From UBA5314 sp040217815 (GTDB lineage Bacteria; Bacillota; Syntrophomonadia; Syntrophomonadales; Syntrophomonadaceae), in assembly GCA_040217815.1 (NCBI GenBank), contig JBEHWI010000010.1, forward strand, positions 1 to 64,000: 64,000 nt of DNA, read 5' to 3'. Within the stretch, counting starts at the first letter, position 1. Each line of letters opens with the position of its first letter. The notes beneath the pieces were generated by a model. The model did no database searches, was not told the DNA's origin, and saw only the letters and a program-made list of their open reading frames with translations. Both the position numbers and the translations under genes were made by a program. This document shows positions 7,872-16,860 of this stretch, piece by piece.

Positions 7872-10121
7872 TTAAGCGGGGAGAATCTTCTGACCCCGGG
7901 TTCTGATAAGCTCGATGAAGATCAGGGTCAGTTCCGGATCAAATTGGGTGCCGGCGCAGCTTATGATCTCTTGCAGGGCTTCTTCCTGCGAAATACCCGG
8001 CTGGTAGGGGCGGCCGCTTATCATAACATCATATGAATCGGCTATGGCCAGGATCCTCGATATGAGAGGTATATCCTGGCCTTTGGCGCCCAGCGGGTAT
8101 CCCTGGCCGTCCCAACGTTCATGATGGTGCAAAATGGCATTGGCAATATGGGCAAGTTCGGGATTGGCCAGGGCAATACGGTACCCGATTTCCGGGTGCC
8201 TTTTCATTACCTCCCATTCATCCGGGGTTAGCGGCTCGCTCTTGTCCAGAATATTGTTGGGGATGGCTATTTTGCCGATATCATGAAGGGCGGCCAGCAA
8301 CGTCAAATTGTTCATAACATCGGGCGTCAAACCCAGGAACTGTCCCAGAGCTATAACCAGATGGCGCAGACGAACCGTGTGCTCCTGGGTTTCATGGCTC
8401 CGCACCCACAGGGTTTGCTCCAGTGAGTTCAAAAACGAGCTTCGGGCACTGCGGCTTTCCAGCATTTTGTTGCGATACATGAGGTCTTCGGCATCTTTAA
8501 AAACATCTTCCAGGCTTTGTTCGGGCAGGGTCATGGTGGCCGTCCCCAGGGCGATGCTGACCTGAACAGGAAACTCCTTGAGCTGGGTGCAGGCCTGATA
8601 TACCTTGGCGCAGATCCGGCGGGCGGTTTCTTCTGAACTGTTGGGGAGCATGATGACAAATTCGTCGCCTCCCCAGCGGGCGATCAGGTCGCTTTTGCGG
8701 CAGTTGGCGGACAAAATATGGGCCACTTTTTGCAGCATGAGGTCGCCGGATGAGTGGCCAAAGGCGTCATTGACCATCTTCAGCCCGTTCACATCGCCCA
8801 TTATGATGCTCAAAGGGAGGTCCTGAGAGCCGTCCATTTTTTTAACCTTTTCGTCCATATATGCCCGGTTGTACAGCCCGGTTAGCTTATCGTGATAGCT
8901 CAAATATTCCACTTGAAGCTGGGCCACTTTCTGTTCGGTTATATCTATGGCCACTCCTAGAGTAGCTGGCTGCCCGTTGAAGGTGATCGGGCTCAATGTA
9001 AAATCGGTCCAGGCTTCGCGTTGGTCTTTAGGCGTCATGCGGGTTTGGTAGCGCCCGTTTAATGCGGCACCGGCTCGACGTGCCCGGGTCATCTCCCGAA
9101 TCATGTCCCAGTGGTGGGGATGGAAGAATTCCCAGGATTCCATAGTTAAACATTCCTCTTCAGTGTAGCCGGTTTTTTCAATATATGCTTTATTAACATA
9201 TATAAGCCTGTCATTACCCAGCACAAATATCAAATTGGGAGCGGCATCAGCCAGCTGCCGGAAGTTGTATTCACTCTGCATAAGTGCGGCCTGCAGTTCC
9301 ATGCGGTGGGTGACGTCGTAGGCGGCACCCAGAATGGCGGGTCTTCCCTCCCATTGAAAGACACTGGCGGCAACATCCAGCCAGATCAAAGAACCGTTCC
9401 GGGGAAGGGCCATAATGTCCTGCCGAAACATATGTTTACGACCGGATATAACGTTGTCCAATTCTTTATCGACCTGGTCGTGGCAGTCAGGATGAATTAG
9501 ATCCAGGTAGTTGATCTTTAAAAGTTCTCCAATGGTGTAACCCATGGTATAGGTGAAGAAATTGTTGGCATAGCGGTATTGACCGTCTTGAATAATGAAT
9601 ATACAGGCCGGGGTGGTGTCAGTCAAACGGCGGAAAGGATTTGAACTGACCTCATCCGAAGACCTCCTCTTGTTTCCAGCCACTTTGTTGCTGTCACTGG
9701 ATGAAACGGTTTTCAGCAGTTCCTGATAGCTTGTAAGGAGCTGGGCGTATTTATTTTCACAGCTTATTTCCCGGCCGATAGCCTGGTATTCTTTTACCTG
9801 TCCAGGCTGATTATAAAGAGCCCTCACCTTCCAGCGGAACCACTGGGTCTGGCCGTCTTTTCCCACTACCTGGCTTTCGTATTCCAGCACCGGATTCTGA
9901 CAGCTTATATCATTTAATGACCGCTCCAGCAGGTGTTTGAACTGAATGTCCCCGGAGCCGAGATTGATTAGCGGAGCCTCGCATATTTGAAAGCCTACCC
10001 GCTTACTGCAGGCCGGATTGCAATAGGTTATTACTCCATCGGGAGTATAACAGCATATAATATCTTCGAGGTCTTGTAGGAGCGAGGCAATACTTTCGGG
10101 TTCGGGATGAGTTTGATGCAT
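7872..10121 (-). CDS. PAS-PAS-PAS-GGDEF-HD-GYP c-di-GMP signalling protein
   Basis: A 749-residue cytoplasmic sensor with three N-terminal PAS domains (about residues 15-400), a GGDEF domain with intact RWGGDEF near 480 and an upstream RxxD inhibitory site (RKSD), and an HD-GYP domain. The HD-GYP domain has LHDIGK near 612 and HHERWDGQGYP near 670. Both synthesis and hydrolysis motifs of c-di-GMP are intact, so it could be bifunctional. ATG 10121 is chosen because a GGAGG lies 13 bases upstream and the PAS domain begins soon after; an in-frame ATG at 10172 is less likely. It is closely similar in architecture to the protein at 12591-14828. Confidence 0.85.
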   Translation of the reverse strand: MHQTHPEPESIASLLQDLEDIICCYTPDGVITYCNPACSKRVGFQICEAPLINLGSGDIQFKHLLERSLNDISCQNPVLEYESQVVGKDGQTQWFRWKVRALYNQPGQVKEYQAIGREISCENKYAQLLTSYQELLKTVSSSDSNKVAGNKRRSSDEVSSNPFRRLTDTTPACIFIIQDGQYRYANNFFTYTMGYTIGELLKINYLDLIHPDCHDQVDKELDNVISGRKHMFRQDIMALPRNGSLIWLDVAASVFQWEGRPAILGAAYDVTHRMELQAALMQSEYNFRQLADAAPNLIFVLGNDRLIYVNKAYIEKTGYTEEECLTMESWEFFHPHHWDMIREMTRARRAGAALNGRYQTRMTPKDQREAWTDFTLSPITFNGQPATLGVAIDITEQKVAQLQVEYLSYHDKLTGLYNRAYMDEKVKKMDGSQDLPLSIIMGDVNGLKMVNDAFGHSSGDLMLQKVAHILSANCRKSDLIARWGGDEFVIMLPNSSEETARRICAKVYQACTQLKEFPVQVSIALGTATMTLPEQSLEDVFKDAEDLMYRNKMLESRSARSSFLNSLEQTLWVRSHETQEHTVRLRHLVIALGQFLGLTPDVMNNLTLLAALHDIGKIAIPNNILDKSEPLTPDEWEVMKRHPEIGYRIALANPELAHIANAILHHHERWDGQGYPLGAKGQDIPLISRILAIADSYDVMISGRPYQPGISQEEALQEIISCAGTQFDPELTLIFIELIRTRGQKILPA

Positions 10122-10270
10122 TGTGTTAATTGAACCTCCGGAAGTGATATTAACATGATAACGATTATACATTATATATCGAAAGACGGTATACTAGTCC
10201 TTTAGCGAAGCAAAGCCTGACACCGGTTGCGTTTCGGCGGCAGGCATGATTTCAAGTGTTAAAATATAAT

Positions 10271-10933
10271 TTAAAAATCCTTGTTTAAATAGATGCGAAG
10301 TGATATGAAATATGAAATCAAAATAATTACTACCAATACTGCCAGCCCGGTCAGGCTTAACAGCCAGTTCTGGTTTCCGGCCAGCCCCGCCAGACTCCTG
10401 ACCCAGGGCTCCTGGCTGTTTTGAACCAGGTAGCCGGCCAGCTGGGCCGGGGCGAAAAAGAGGACCAGAAAGACTACCACATTGACCACCCGCGTCCACT
10501 GCGCACTGGTCTTAAAATAGATGGGCAGGGAGACGGATGCCAGCAGAATGATCGATACAGTGGTCGTGAAAACGTCAACGGAGTTCATTAAGCGGTAGTT
10601 TAAAACCGGCAGCAGGAAGTGGAAAAGGAGTCCGACCACCCCCACCAGGACCAGGGCTATTACAGTAAAAGTAAGTATCGACAGGTACTTGGCGGCCACC
10701 ACTTCCCGGCGGGTGAGGGGCAGGCTGTTGATGACAATATCGCTGTTGTTCTTGTATTCCGCCTGGGCTACCCCGATAACTGTAATATAGGCAATGCCGA
10801 AGGCGGCCATGCTGTAAGTGAATTCCTGGAAAACCGGATTGGCAAATACAAAAAAGAGGAATACGGAGTAACCCAGGCCAAACAGAATCATCTTTTTCTG
10901 AACGATCATTTCTTTCCTAATTAAAGGCCACAC
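10271..10933 (-). CDS. ABC-2-type transporter permease
   Basis: A 220-residue membrane protein with about six hydrophobic segments and the N-terminal pattern of ABC-2 permeases (short cytoplasmic start WPLIRKEMIVQKK, then a first TM). A cytosolic loop carrying NSLPLTRREVVAAKYL is typical of these permeases. GTG 10933 has TAAGGAGGGA upstream. It overlaps the ATPase gene by 17 bases, so the two are translationally coupled and form one exporter. Third gene of the GntR-ATPase-permease operon. Confidence 0.8.
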   Translation of the reverse strand: MWPLIRKEMIVQKKMILFGLGYSVFLFFVFANPVFQEFTYSMAAFGIAYITVIGVAQAEYKNNSDIVINSLPLTRREVVAAKYLSILTFTVIALVLVGVVGLLFHFLLPVLNYRLMNSVDVFTTTVSIILLASVSLPIYFKTSAQWTRVVNVVVFLVLFFAPAQLAGYLVQNSQEPWVRSLAGLAGNQNWLLSLTGLAVLVVIILISYFISLRIYLNKDF

Positions 10934-11792
10934 ACTTATCCCTCCTTACCGTATAGAGCACTATCTGATCCAGGCTGGGGACCTCGTACAGGGCATGATT
11001 CCCAAGCAGGCGCCTGATTTTCTCCGGCTGGTCGGAAAGCCCTTCAAACCCGAAGTCATTTTCTTTGACATTTAGCATGAACTGCCGGACGGTCTCATTC
11101 AAGAGCTCCAGAGGGCCTTTTACCAGCAGATACTTTTCCCGCAGTTCATAGCATGTCTGGGAGAATACTATTTGTCCATTATTTATAAAACAGATGTAAT
11201 CAGCGATCCGCTCCAGATCGGAGGTAATGTGAGAGGAGAAAAGAATCCCCCGGTTATCATCCTGTATTTCACTGCGCAGAATATCCAGCAGTTCAGAACG
11301 AAACACCGGGTCCAAACCTGAAGTAGGCTCATCCATTATAATCAATTCAGCCCCATGGGAAAGAGCCAGAGCCAGGGAGAACTTCATTTTCATGCCCCGG
11401 GAAAGGTCTTTGATCTTTTTCCGGGCGGGCAGCTCAAATATCTTGAGATACCTCTGGTACACAGCTTCGTCCCAATCGCGGTAAAAGGGGGCAATAATGT
11501 TCTTCATCTCTTTAAGGGTCAAGAAATCATAATAATAGTTCTCGTCATAGACAAAGCCGATCCGCTGTTTGATCTCCTTTTCATTTTTGATATTGTCCTT
11601 CCCGAATATTAAGACTTCTCCCCGGTCGCGGTTGATGAGATTCATGATCAGTTTAATGGTGGTCGTTTTACCTGCTCCGTTGGGCCCGATGAAGCCCATA
11701 ATATAACCGCGGGGAAGGCTGATAGATATATCTTTTAATTGAAACTCGCCAAAAGACCGACAAAGCCCATCAACCTTCAGTATTTCATCCAC
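10917..11792 (-). CDS. ABC transporter ATP-binding protein
   Basis: A 291-residue nucleotide-binding subunit. Walker A is GPNGAGKTTTIKL near residue 36, the signature motif is LSRGMKMKFSLALALS, Walker B is ELIIMDEPTSGLDP, and the switch His is in LFSSHI. The C-terminal extension of about 80 residues is common in YtrB-type ATPases. The start GTG 11792 has AAGGAGG seven bases upstream and lies two bases after the GntR gene's stop. It powers the permease encoded next. Substrate unknown; YtrA-linked systems respond to cell-envelope stress in Bacillus, which is only a family-level hint here. Confidence 0.9.
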   Translation of the reverse strand: MDEILKVDGLCRSFGEFQLKDISISLPRGYIMGFIGPNGAGKTTTIKLIMNLINRDRGEVLIFGKDNIKNEKEIKQRIGFVYDENYYYDFLTLKEMKNIIAPFYRDWDEAVYQRYLKIFELPARKKIKDLSRGMKMKFSLALALSHGAELIIMDEPTSGLDPVFRSELLDILRSEIQDDNRGILFSSHITSDLERIADYICFINNGQIVFSQTCYELREKYLLVKGPLELLNETVRQFMLNVKENDFGFEGLSDQPEKIRRLLGNHALYEVPSLDQIVLYTVRRDKCVAFN

Positions 11793-11794
11793 TT

Positions 11795-12169
11795 CTAAAC
11801 CTCCTTATACAACAGCTCCAGCATCTGCTGCAGCTCCTCCAACCCCAAACCTAGAAGAGCGCTTTCCTTTACTATTTCAGCCATGCGGTTCTCGATGAGG
11901 CTCATGCGCTTTTCACGCAGCAGATCCGGATTCTGCTCCGCCACAAACGAGCCCTTTCCGGAGACCGTTTCGATAAAGCCGTCCCGTTCCAATTCGTCGT
12001 AGGCCCGTTTCGTGGTTATGACGCTGATCTGGAGCTGCTGGGCCAGGCTGCGGATTGAAGGCAGAGCATCTCCGGCCTGCAGCTCTCCCTTTAAGATATG
12101 GCCCTGAATCTGCCGCCTTATCTGTTCATATATGGGATCAGGTGATGCGTTGGAAAGAATAATGCGCAA
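11795..12169 (-). CDS. GntR-family (YtrA subfamily) transcriptional regulator
   Basis: A 124-residue regulator. An N-terminal winged helix (PIYEQIRRQIQ ... LPSIRSLAQQLQISVITTKRAYDELERDGFI) is followed by a short C-terminal dimerisation tail, as in the YtrA subfamily. TTG 12169 is chosen: GGAGG lies nine bases upstream, while the longer frame would run through the operator. It heads the operon with the ABC genes and very likely represses it, since a 13-bp inverted repeat overlaps the -10 element of its promoter. Confidence 0.85.
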   Translation of the reverse strand: MRIILSNASPDPIYEQIRRQIQGHILKGELQAGDALPSIRSLAQQLQISVITTKRAYDELERDGFIETVSGKGSFVAEQNPDLLREKRMSLIENRMAEIVKESALLGLGLEELQQMLELLYKEV

Positions 12170-12197
12170 ATATTCAAACCTCCGTAAAGAGTATATG

Positions 12198-12256
12198 GCA
12201 TACATACTGTGCATATGCAATATAAACAGTATATATGCCGGTCATATAAATGTCAA
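12198..12256 (-). promoter_or_regulatory. Promoter and operator of the GntR-ABC operon
   Basis: Read on the minus strand: -35 TTGACA (12251-12256), a 17-base spacer, -10 TATACT (12228-12233). An inverted repeat with 13-base arms (12198-12210 and 12226-12238, 12 of 13 positions matching, 15-base gap containing GCATATGC) overlaps the -10 element. This is the expected site for autorepression by the GntR protein. Confidence 0.85.
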
Positions 12257-12357
12257 CACTGGAAAAATGGGAGTGGACCTAATGGCATCATACCGTGTCA
12301 GGTTTAAATCCTGATTTGTGTATTAATAATAAATGAGGCGAAAGAAAGGGGAGACTG

Positions 12358-12543
12358 ATGATGGAAAAATCGATAAGCAGAGCTGCTTTCAGAGTAGTTC
12401 TACCGATTCTCTTTCTATTAGCGGGATGGTGGGGAAGCGTACCCCTGGTAAAAGACGACACCTGGATTGCTGCTATTGCAGGATTTTCTTTGGTTCTGGG
12501 ATTGGCCCTTTCAGTAATTATTTTTAGGAACCAGGATGTCTGA
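12358..12543 (+). CDS. small two-TM membrane protein
   Basis: A 61-residue protein with two hydrophobic segments (about residues 10-26 and 36-55) and an RNQDV tail. GGGGAG lies upstream of the double ATG at 12358/12361. No family recognised. It lies alone between the GntR operon and the convergent PAS-GGDEF gene. Hydrophobicity pattern and ribosome site support it as real. Confidence 0.5.
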   Translation: MMEKSISRAAFRVVLPILFLLAGWWGSVPLVKDDTWIAAIAGFSLVLGLALSVIIFRNQDV

Positions 12544-12590
12544 CCGAGACTATACCTCTTGATGCTCCCCAAAAGAAGTAGGGGATATAC

Positions 12591-14828
12591 TTATACTTGA
12601 CCGACGGTTTGGACAAAAAGTTTTAATGCCTCGGCCACCAGTATCGGATCAAATTGGGTCCCGGCGCAGCGTTCGATCTCCTCCCAGGCTTTTTGAGGGT
12701 TAATAGGAGTCTGGTAGGGGCGGCCGTTGACCATTACGTCGTAGGCATCGGCAATGGCTATTATACGGGACAAGAGGGGAATCTCTTCTCCCTTAAAACC
12801 GAGGGGGTATCCCCTGCCATCCCAGCGCTCGTGATGGTGAAGAATAGCTTCGGCGATCGGGGCCATTTCCGGTGAACTAACAGCTATGCGGTAGCCGATT
12901 TCCGGGTGTTTGCGGATGGTTTCCCATTCTTTCCGGCTTAATTTCCCGGGCTTTTCCAGGATATTGTTAGGGACAGCGATTTTTCCGATGTCGTGCAGGG
13001 AGGCCAGCAGCTTCAGATTGTCAAGCTCAGTGTTGGGTAGGTTGATGCCCCGCCCGATAGCAAGAGCCATGTCCTCCAGTCGCTGACAGTGTTCACGGGT
13101 CTCATGGCTTCGGGTCCATAGAGTTTTCTCCAGGGAAATGATAAAGGCGCTGCGAGCGCTCTTGTTTTCCAGCAGTTTTCTCCGGAACATTTTATCTTCT
13201 GCCTCTATGATTATATTTTGAATATTCTGTGATTCATGGTTCATAGTGGCCATGCCCAGTGAGACGCTGGTTTCCGCTGGCAGGTTGTGATGAAAATTGC
13301 AGGCTGCCTTGACCTGTTCCATAATAAGGCAGGCGGCTTCATGGCTGCAGTGGGTCAAAAGAATGATGAACTCATCACCGCCCCAGCGGGCTACTATATC
13401 TATGGGACGGCATGATTTGGCCAGGATCCCGGCCACCGCTTTCAGTAAGAGGTCCCCCTTTTCGTGGCCCAGGGCGTCATTCACCATTTTGAGCCCATTG
13501 ACGTCAGCAATAATGATGCTTATCGGGAGCTGTTTGGCCTTGTCTAAAGTTTTGAGCTGTTCTTCAAAATAGGCCCGGTTGTACAGACAGGTCAGAGGAT
13601 CATGGGTGCTCAAATAGCGAATTTCCCGTTCCGCTTTGCGCCGTTCGGTTATATCTTGAACCGTACTCAAAATACAGACTTCACCGCCTATTTCTATTGC
13701 TTCTGCGGAAAGCAGGCCTACCCGCTCTTCACCGTCCTTTTTGCAAAATGTGAAATCCATTTCCCGGACCGGTCGTTTATTGGATATTCTATCCTCCAGC
13801 GGTTTGCGGGAGACTTTGCTGTCCCAGATGCCAACTTCGAAGGAGGTTCGATTCAATATCTCATCCGGGGCATAACCGACCACCCGGCATAAAGCCTCAT
13901 TTACCGCTACAAAACGGCCCTCTGCCAGATTGGTGATCAACATGGGGATAGGGCTGATATTAAATGCCCGGGAGAATTTATCCTCGGAAATACGCAGGGC
14001 TTCCTCCATAGCTTTGCGCTCGGTAATGTCCTTAACAGACCAGAGCATATGGGGGGCGCCGCCCATATTGATCATCTCGGTTGAGAAAATAAAGGTGCGT
14101 ATATCTCCGTTTTTCATGCAAAAGCGAATTTCTTCCCCCCGCATGGTATGCTTATGCGCCCTAAAACGGCATACCCAGTAATCACGCTCTTCTTCGCTAA
14201 TCCAAAGCCCTAATTCCAGGGCGCTGCGTCCAATTACTTCATCCCTGGTGTAACCGGTAACTTTAAGATAGGCCTCATTGACTTCGACATATACTCCATC
14301 CGGTATGGTATTGATTGACATGGGTTCGGGGTGGCTTTGAAAGGCCTTGGAATATTTTTCCTGGGATAAACGCAGGGCTTCGTCGGTTTGTTTAAGCTGG
14401 GAAATGTCGCGGAAAACGCCTAACATGTAGGTACCCTGGGCCAAAGAAAGTACGTCGGCGGAGAAAAGGCATATTTTGATACTGCCGCTTTTATTACGAA
14501 ACCTGACCTCACGGTTGCTGACGCTGCCTTTGGAGCGGAGTATTGCCATTGTTTCTTCCCGTTCCTTGAGGCTTACCCATATATTCAAATCCAGGGCGGT
14601 GCGCCCAATGGCTTCTTCTCGTTTGAACCCGGAGTTTTCCACCCAGGCATCATTTACTTCTATGTAGCGGCCGTCAGGAATAGAACATATAACGGTTGCA
14701 TTGGGGTTGCGGTGAAAGGCCGTGGCGTAGCCTTCGGCGCTTAAAAGAGACAGGGGTTCATAATTAAATGACGGGTTTATCGATGAATCAAAGTTGGTAA
14801 ATGCTCTTTTCTTCGCTGGTCTGGCCAA
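12591..14828 (-). CDS. PAS-PAS-PAS-GGDEF-HD-GYP c-di-GMP signalling protein
   Basis: A 745-residue soluble sensor with three PAS domains (about residues 35-400, each ending in a DIT/DIS-type PAC segment), a GGDEF domain with RWGGDEF near 482 and an RPID inhibitory site, and HD-GYP with LHDIGK near 610 and HHERWDGRGYP near 672. Both enzymatic sites look intact. The start is TTG 14828 with AAGGAGGGGG four bases upstream. It shares architecture and long stretches of similarity with the 7872-10121 protein, so one probably arose by duplication. Many PAS inputs suggest that small ligands or redox state tune c-di-GMP. Confidence 0.85.
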   Translation of the reverse strand: MARPAKKRAFTNFDSSINPSFNYEPLSLLSAEGYATAFHRNPNATVICSIPDGRYIEVNDAWVENSGFKREEAIGRTALDLNIWVSLKEREETMAILRSKGSVSNREVRFRNKSGSIKICLFSADVLSLAQGTYMLGVFRDISQLKQTDEALRLSQEKYSKAFQSHPEPMSINTIPDGVYVEVNEAYLKVTGYTRDEVIGRSALELGLWISEEERDYWVCRFRAHKHTMRGEEIRFCMKNGDIRTFIFSTEMINMGGAPHMLWSVKDITERKAMEEALRISEDKFSRAFNISPIPMLITNLAEGRFVAVNEALCRVVGYAPDEILNRTSFEVGIWDSKVSRKPLEDRISNKRPVREMDFTFCKKDGEERVGLLSAEAIEIGGEVCILSTVQDITERRKAEREIRYLSTHDPLTCLYNRAYFEEQLKTLDKAKQLPISIIIADVNGLKMVNDALGHEKGDLLLKAVAGILAKSCRPIDIVARWGGDEFIILLTHCSHEAACLIMEQVKAACNFHHNLPAETSVSLGMATMNHESQNIQNIIIEAEDKMFRRKLLENKSARSAFIISLEKTLWTRSHETREHCQRLEDMALAIGRGINLPNTELDNLKLLASLHDIGKIAVPNNILEKPGKLSRKEWETIRKHPEIGYRIAVSSPEMAPIAEAILHHHERWDGRGYPLGFKGEEIPLLSRIIAIADAYDVMVNGRPYQTPINPQKAWEEIERCAGTQFDPILVAEALKLFVQTVGQV

Positions 14829-14945
14829 GTAACCCCCTCCTTGAAGAAATACATGTTACTAATTTTATCGATAATTGTAAAACATTGCATTAACATAAGT
14901 TGTTTAAAAGTATATAAATTATTTGTAATACGGTAAGGGGGAAGC

Positions 14946-16562
14946 TCAGACTATTGGAGCGGCCTCGGTTCCGACCATAACGTAACCCACACCTCGGCGG
15001 GTATGAATGATCGGTGGGCTTCCCAATTTGCGCCTGAGATAGCGGATATAAACTTCGGCAATGTTTTCGTCACCCTGGTAGTCATAGCCGCGAAGGTGCT
15101 GTAAAATGAGATCTTTGGACAGGACCTGGCCGGGGTTTAACATAAATAGATGCAACAGGTTGAATTCGGTGGGAGTCAACTTTATAAAGCGGTCCCGGCG
15201 GCAGACCAACCGTTTACCCGGCCAGAGCTTCAGATCGGCATAGGCAATGTAGTCTAGTTTGGATATGAATCCCCTGCGGCGCAGCAAAGCTTCAATTCTA
15301 GCCAGGAGTTCTTCAAAGCGGAAGGGCTTTAGGAGGTAATCATCGGCTCCCGCTTTGAGACAGGCTACCCGGGCTGCCACATCATCCCTGGCGCTGATCA
15401 TTATTATGACTGCATCAGTAAGCCCCCTGATACTTGAGCATACCTGATGTCCGCTTATATCAGGGAGTATATAGTCCAGGATAACCGCGTCAGGAGGCAG
15501 GATGTTTATCTGACTTATTGCTTCATGGGCGGTTCGGGCTATTTTGACTTGAGAATACCCTTCATATCCCAGTACAACAGTCAGATAGTCACAGATAACC
15601 GGATCGTCGTCAACAATCAGAATATTGCAGGTTTCTAATGCTGGCATAGGTTTTCCCGGCTCAATCAATGTTTCTTGTAAATCCTGATACTCTTGAGGCA
15701 GCGGGTGGGGGTGACCGGGCCAGGGATCACTTTTTCCCCGGTTATTATTTACCTCAGCCACAGTGGACAATGATTCATAGTCGCCCTGCCTTTTTATGAT
15801 ATCAAGTGCTTTATTGACCATTCCATTTTCCACACTCATTTCCGTATTCACCCTTACCAAAAGCTCCAGCATGGCGTTGAGGTTGATGGTATCAGGGCTC
15901 TGCATCTTGCCAAGATCAAGGCGCGAATCATCAAGTATACCCGTGATAATCCCTGAAAGCATGGAGGACGATTCTCGTATTACGGTAGCGTAATTTTCCT
16001 GTTTTTCATTCAGTTCTGTGGATAATAAGAGTTCGGCCATGCCCATTATTCCAAACAGGGGGGTGCGCAATTCATGGCCTAATCGGGCCAGGAAAACTTC
16101 TCTGGCCCGGCTGGCGACCTCGGAGGCTTCCAGCGCCTTTTCCAGGCTGGATGCTGCTTCTATGCGCTCCGTAATATCCCGGGCAATGCATAATAACCGG
16201 TCGTTTCCATCCAGGTTAACTCTGTTTAGCACTATCTCCAACCACAACGGCCCTCCATCCCGACGTCTGGTAAACCAATCAAAAATCTGGGGCTGGCCGG
16301 CCGCGGCCTTCCGGTTAATATCATCGGCCTGCTGATGGCTTAAAGGAGTGTCTAGATTCTGAAACGTGTAGCTAAATGAGGGAAAGTTTTCAAGAGTATA
16401 TCCGGTAATATCAGTGACGGCTTGATTGATTTCCAGCAGCTCCCACTGATCAGAGATGTTTAAGACCAGAATAGCATCGCCAATAGAATTAAATAAATCG
16501 CGGTAGTAGGTTTGACTGCTTTTTTCTACCGAAACGCGGCTGTCTTCGTCCGTACTTCCCAT
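14946..16562 (-). CDS. PAS-HisKA-receiver-winged helix regulator lacking the histidine kinase ATPase domain
   Basis: A 538-residue protein. A PAS domain (about 20-135) is followed by a HisKA dimerisation helix pair with phospho-acceptor motif HELRTP at about 164. Next is a stretch of about 75 residues with no N, G1 or G2 boxes, then an intact receiver domain (acidic DDD near 317, phospho-Asp in DAVILDYILPD near 362, Lys in LLKPF near 410), then an OmpR/PhoB winged helix (about 440-530). So it joins sensor, phospho-acceptor His, receiver and DNA binding in one chain but lacks HATPase_c. ATG 16562 is chosen for its GGGGGGTG site; GTG 16571 is alternative. Phosphate must come from elsewhere, or the His site may be a dimer relic. 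Confidence 0.8.
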   Translation of the reverse strand: MGSTDEDSRVSVEKSSQTYYRDLFNSIGDAILVLNISDQWELLEINQAVTDITGYTLENFPSFSYTFQNLDTPLSHQQADDINRKAAAGQPQIFDWFTRRRDGGPLWLEIVLNRVNLDGNDRLLCIARDITERIEAASSLEKALEASEVASRAREVFLARLGHELRTPLFGIMGMAELLLSTELNEKQENYATVIRESSSMLSGIITGILDDSRLDLGKMQSPDTINLNAMLELLVRVNTEMSVENGMVNKALDIIKRQGDYESLSTVAEVNNNRGKSDPWPGHPHPLPQEYQDLQETLIEPGKPMPALETCNILIVDDDPVICDYLTVVLGYEGYSQVKIARTAHEAISQINILPPDAVILDYILPDISGHQVCSSIRGLTDAVIIMISARDDVAARVACLKAGADDYLLKPFRFEELLARIEALLRRRGFISKLDYIAYADLKLWPGKRLVCRRDRFIKLTPTEFNLLHLFMLNPGQVLSKDLILQHLRGYDYQGDENIAEVYIRYLRRKLGSPPIIHTRRGVGYVMVGTEAAPIV

Positions 16563-16860
16563 AGAGTACACCCCCCGCTATATCCATACAATTCGCCCCT
16601 GACATGATATTACCTTTTTTACCTCAAATTAATTTTAAAGTTATTTTAAGGAAAACTGCGGGTTGCTTTTAAACAAAACCTGTTAAAATACCTGGGTGGA
16701 AAAGCTGCTTATCGGCGGAACATGGAAATGGAACCCGGGAGGTGGGAATAAGAGCGTTTGTAAAATAGGGTAAAATAGGCGCCTGCATGCAGGTGTCAAC
16801 CTGGGATTCGCATCATGTTCAGCTTGTTGAAACGCAATACGTATTGGGAGGTATGTAAAA

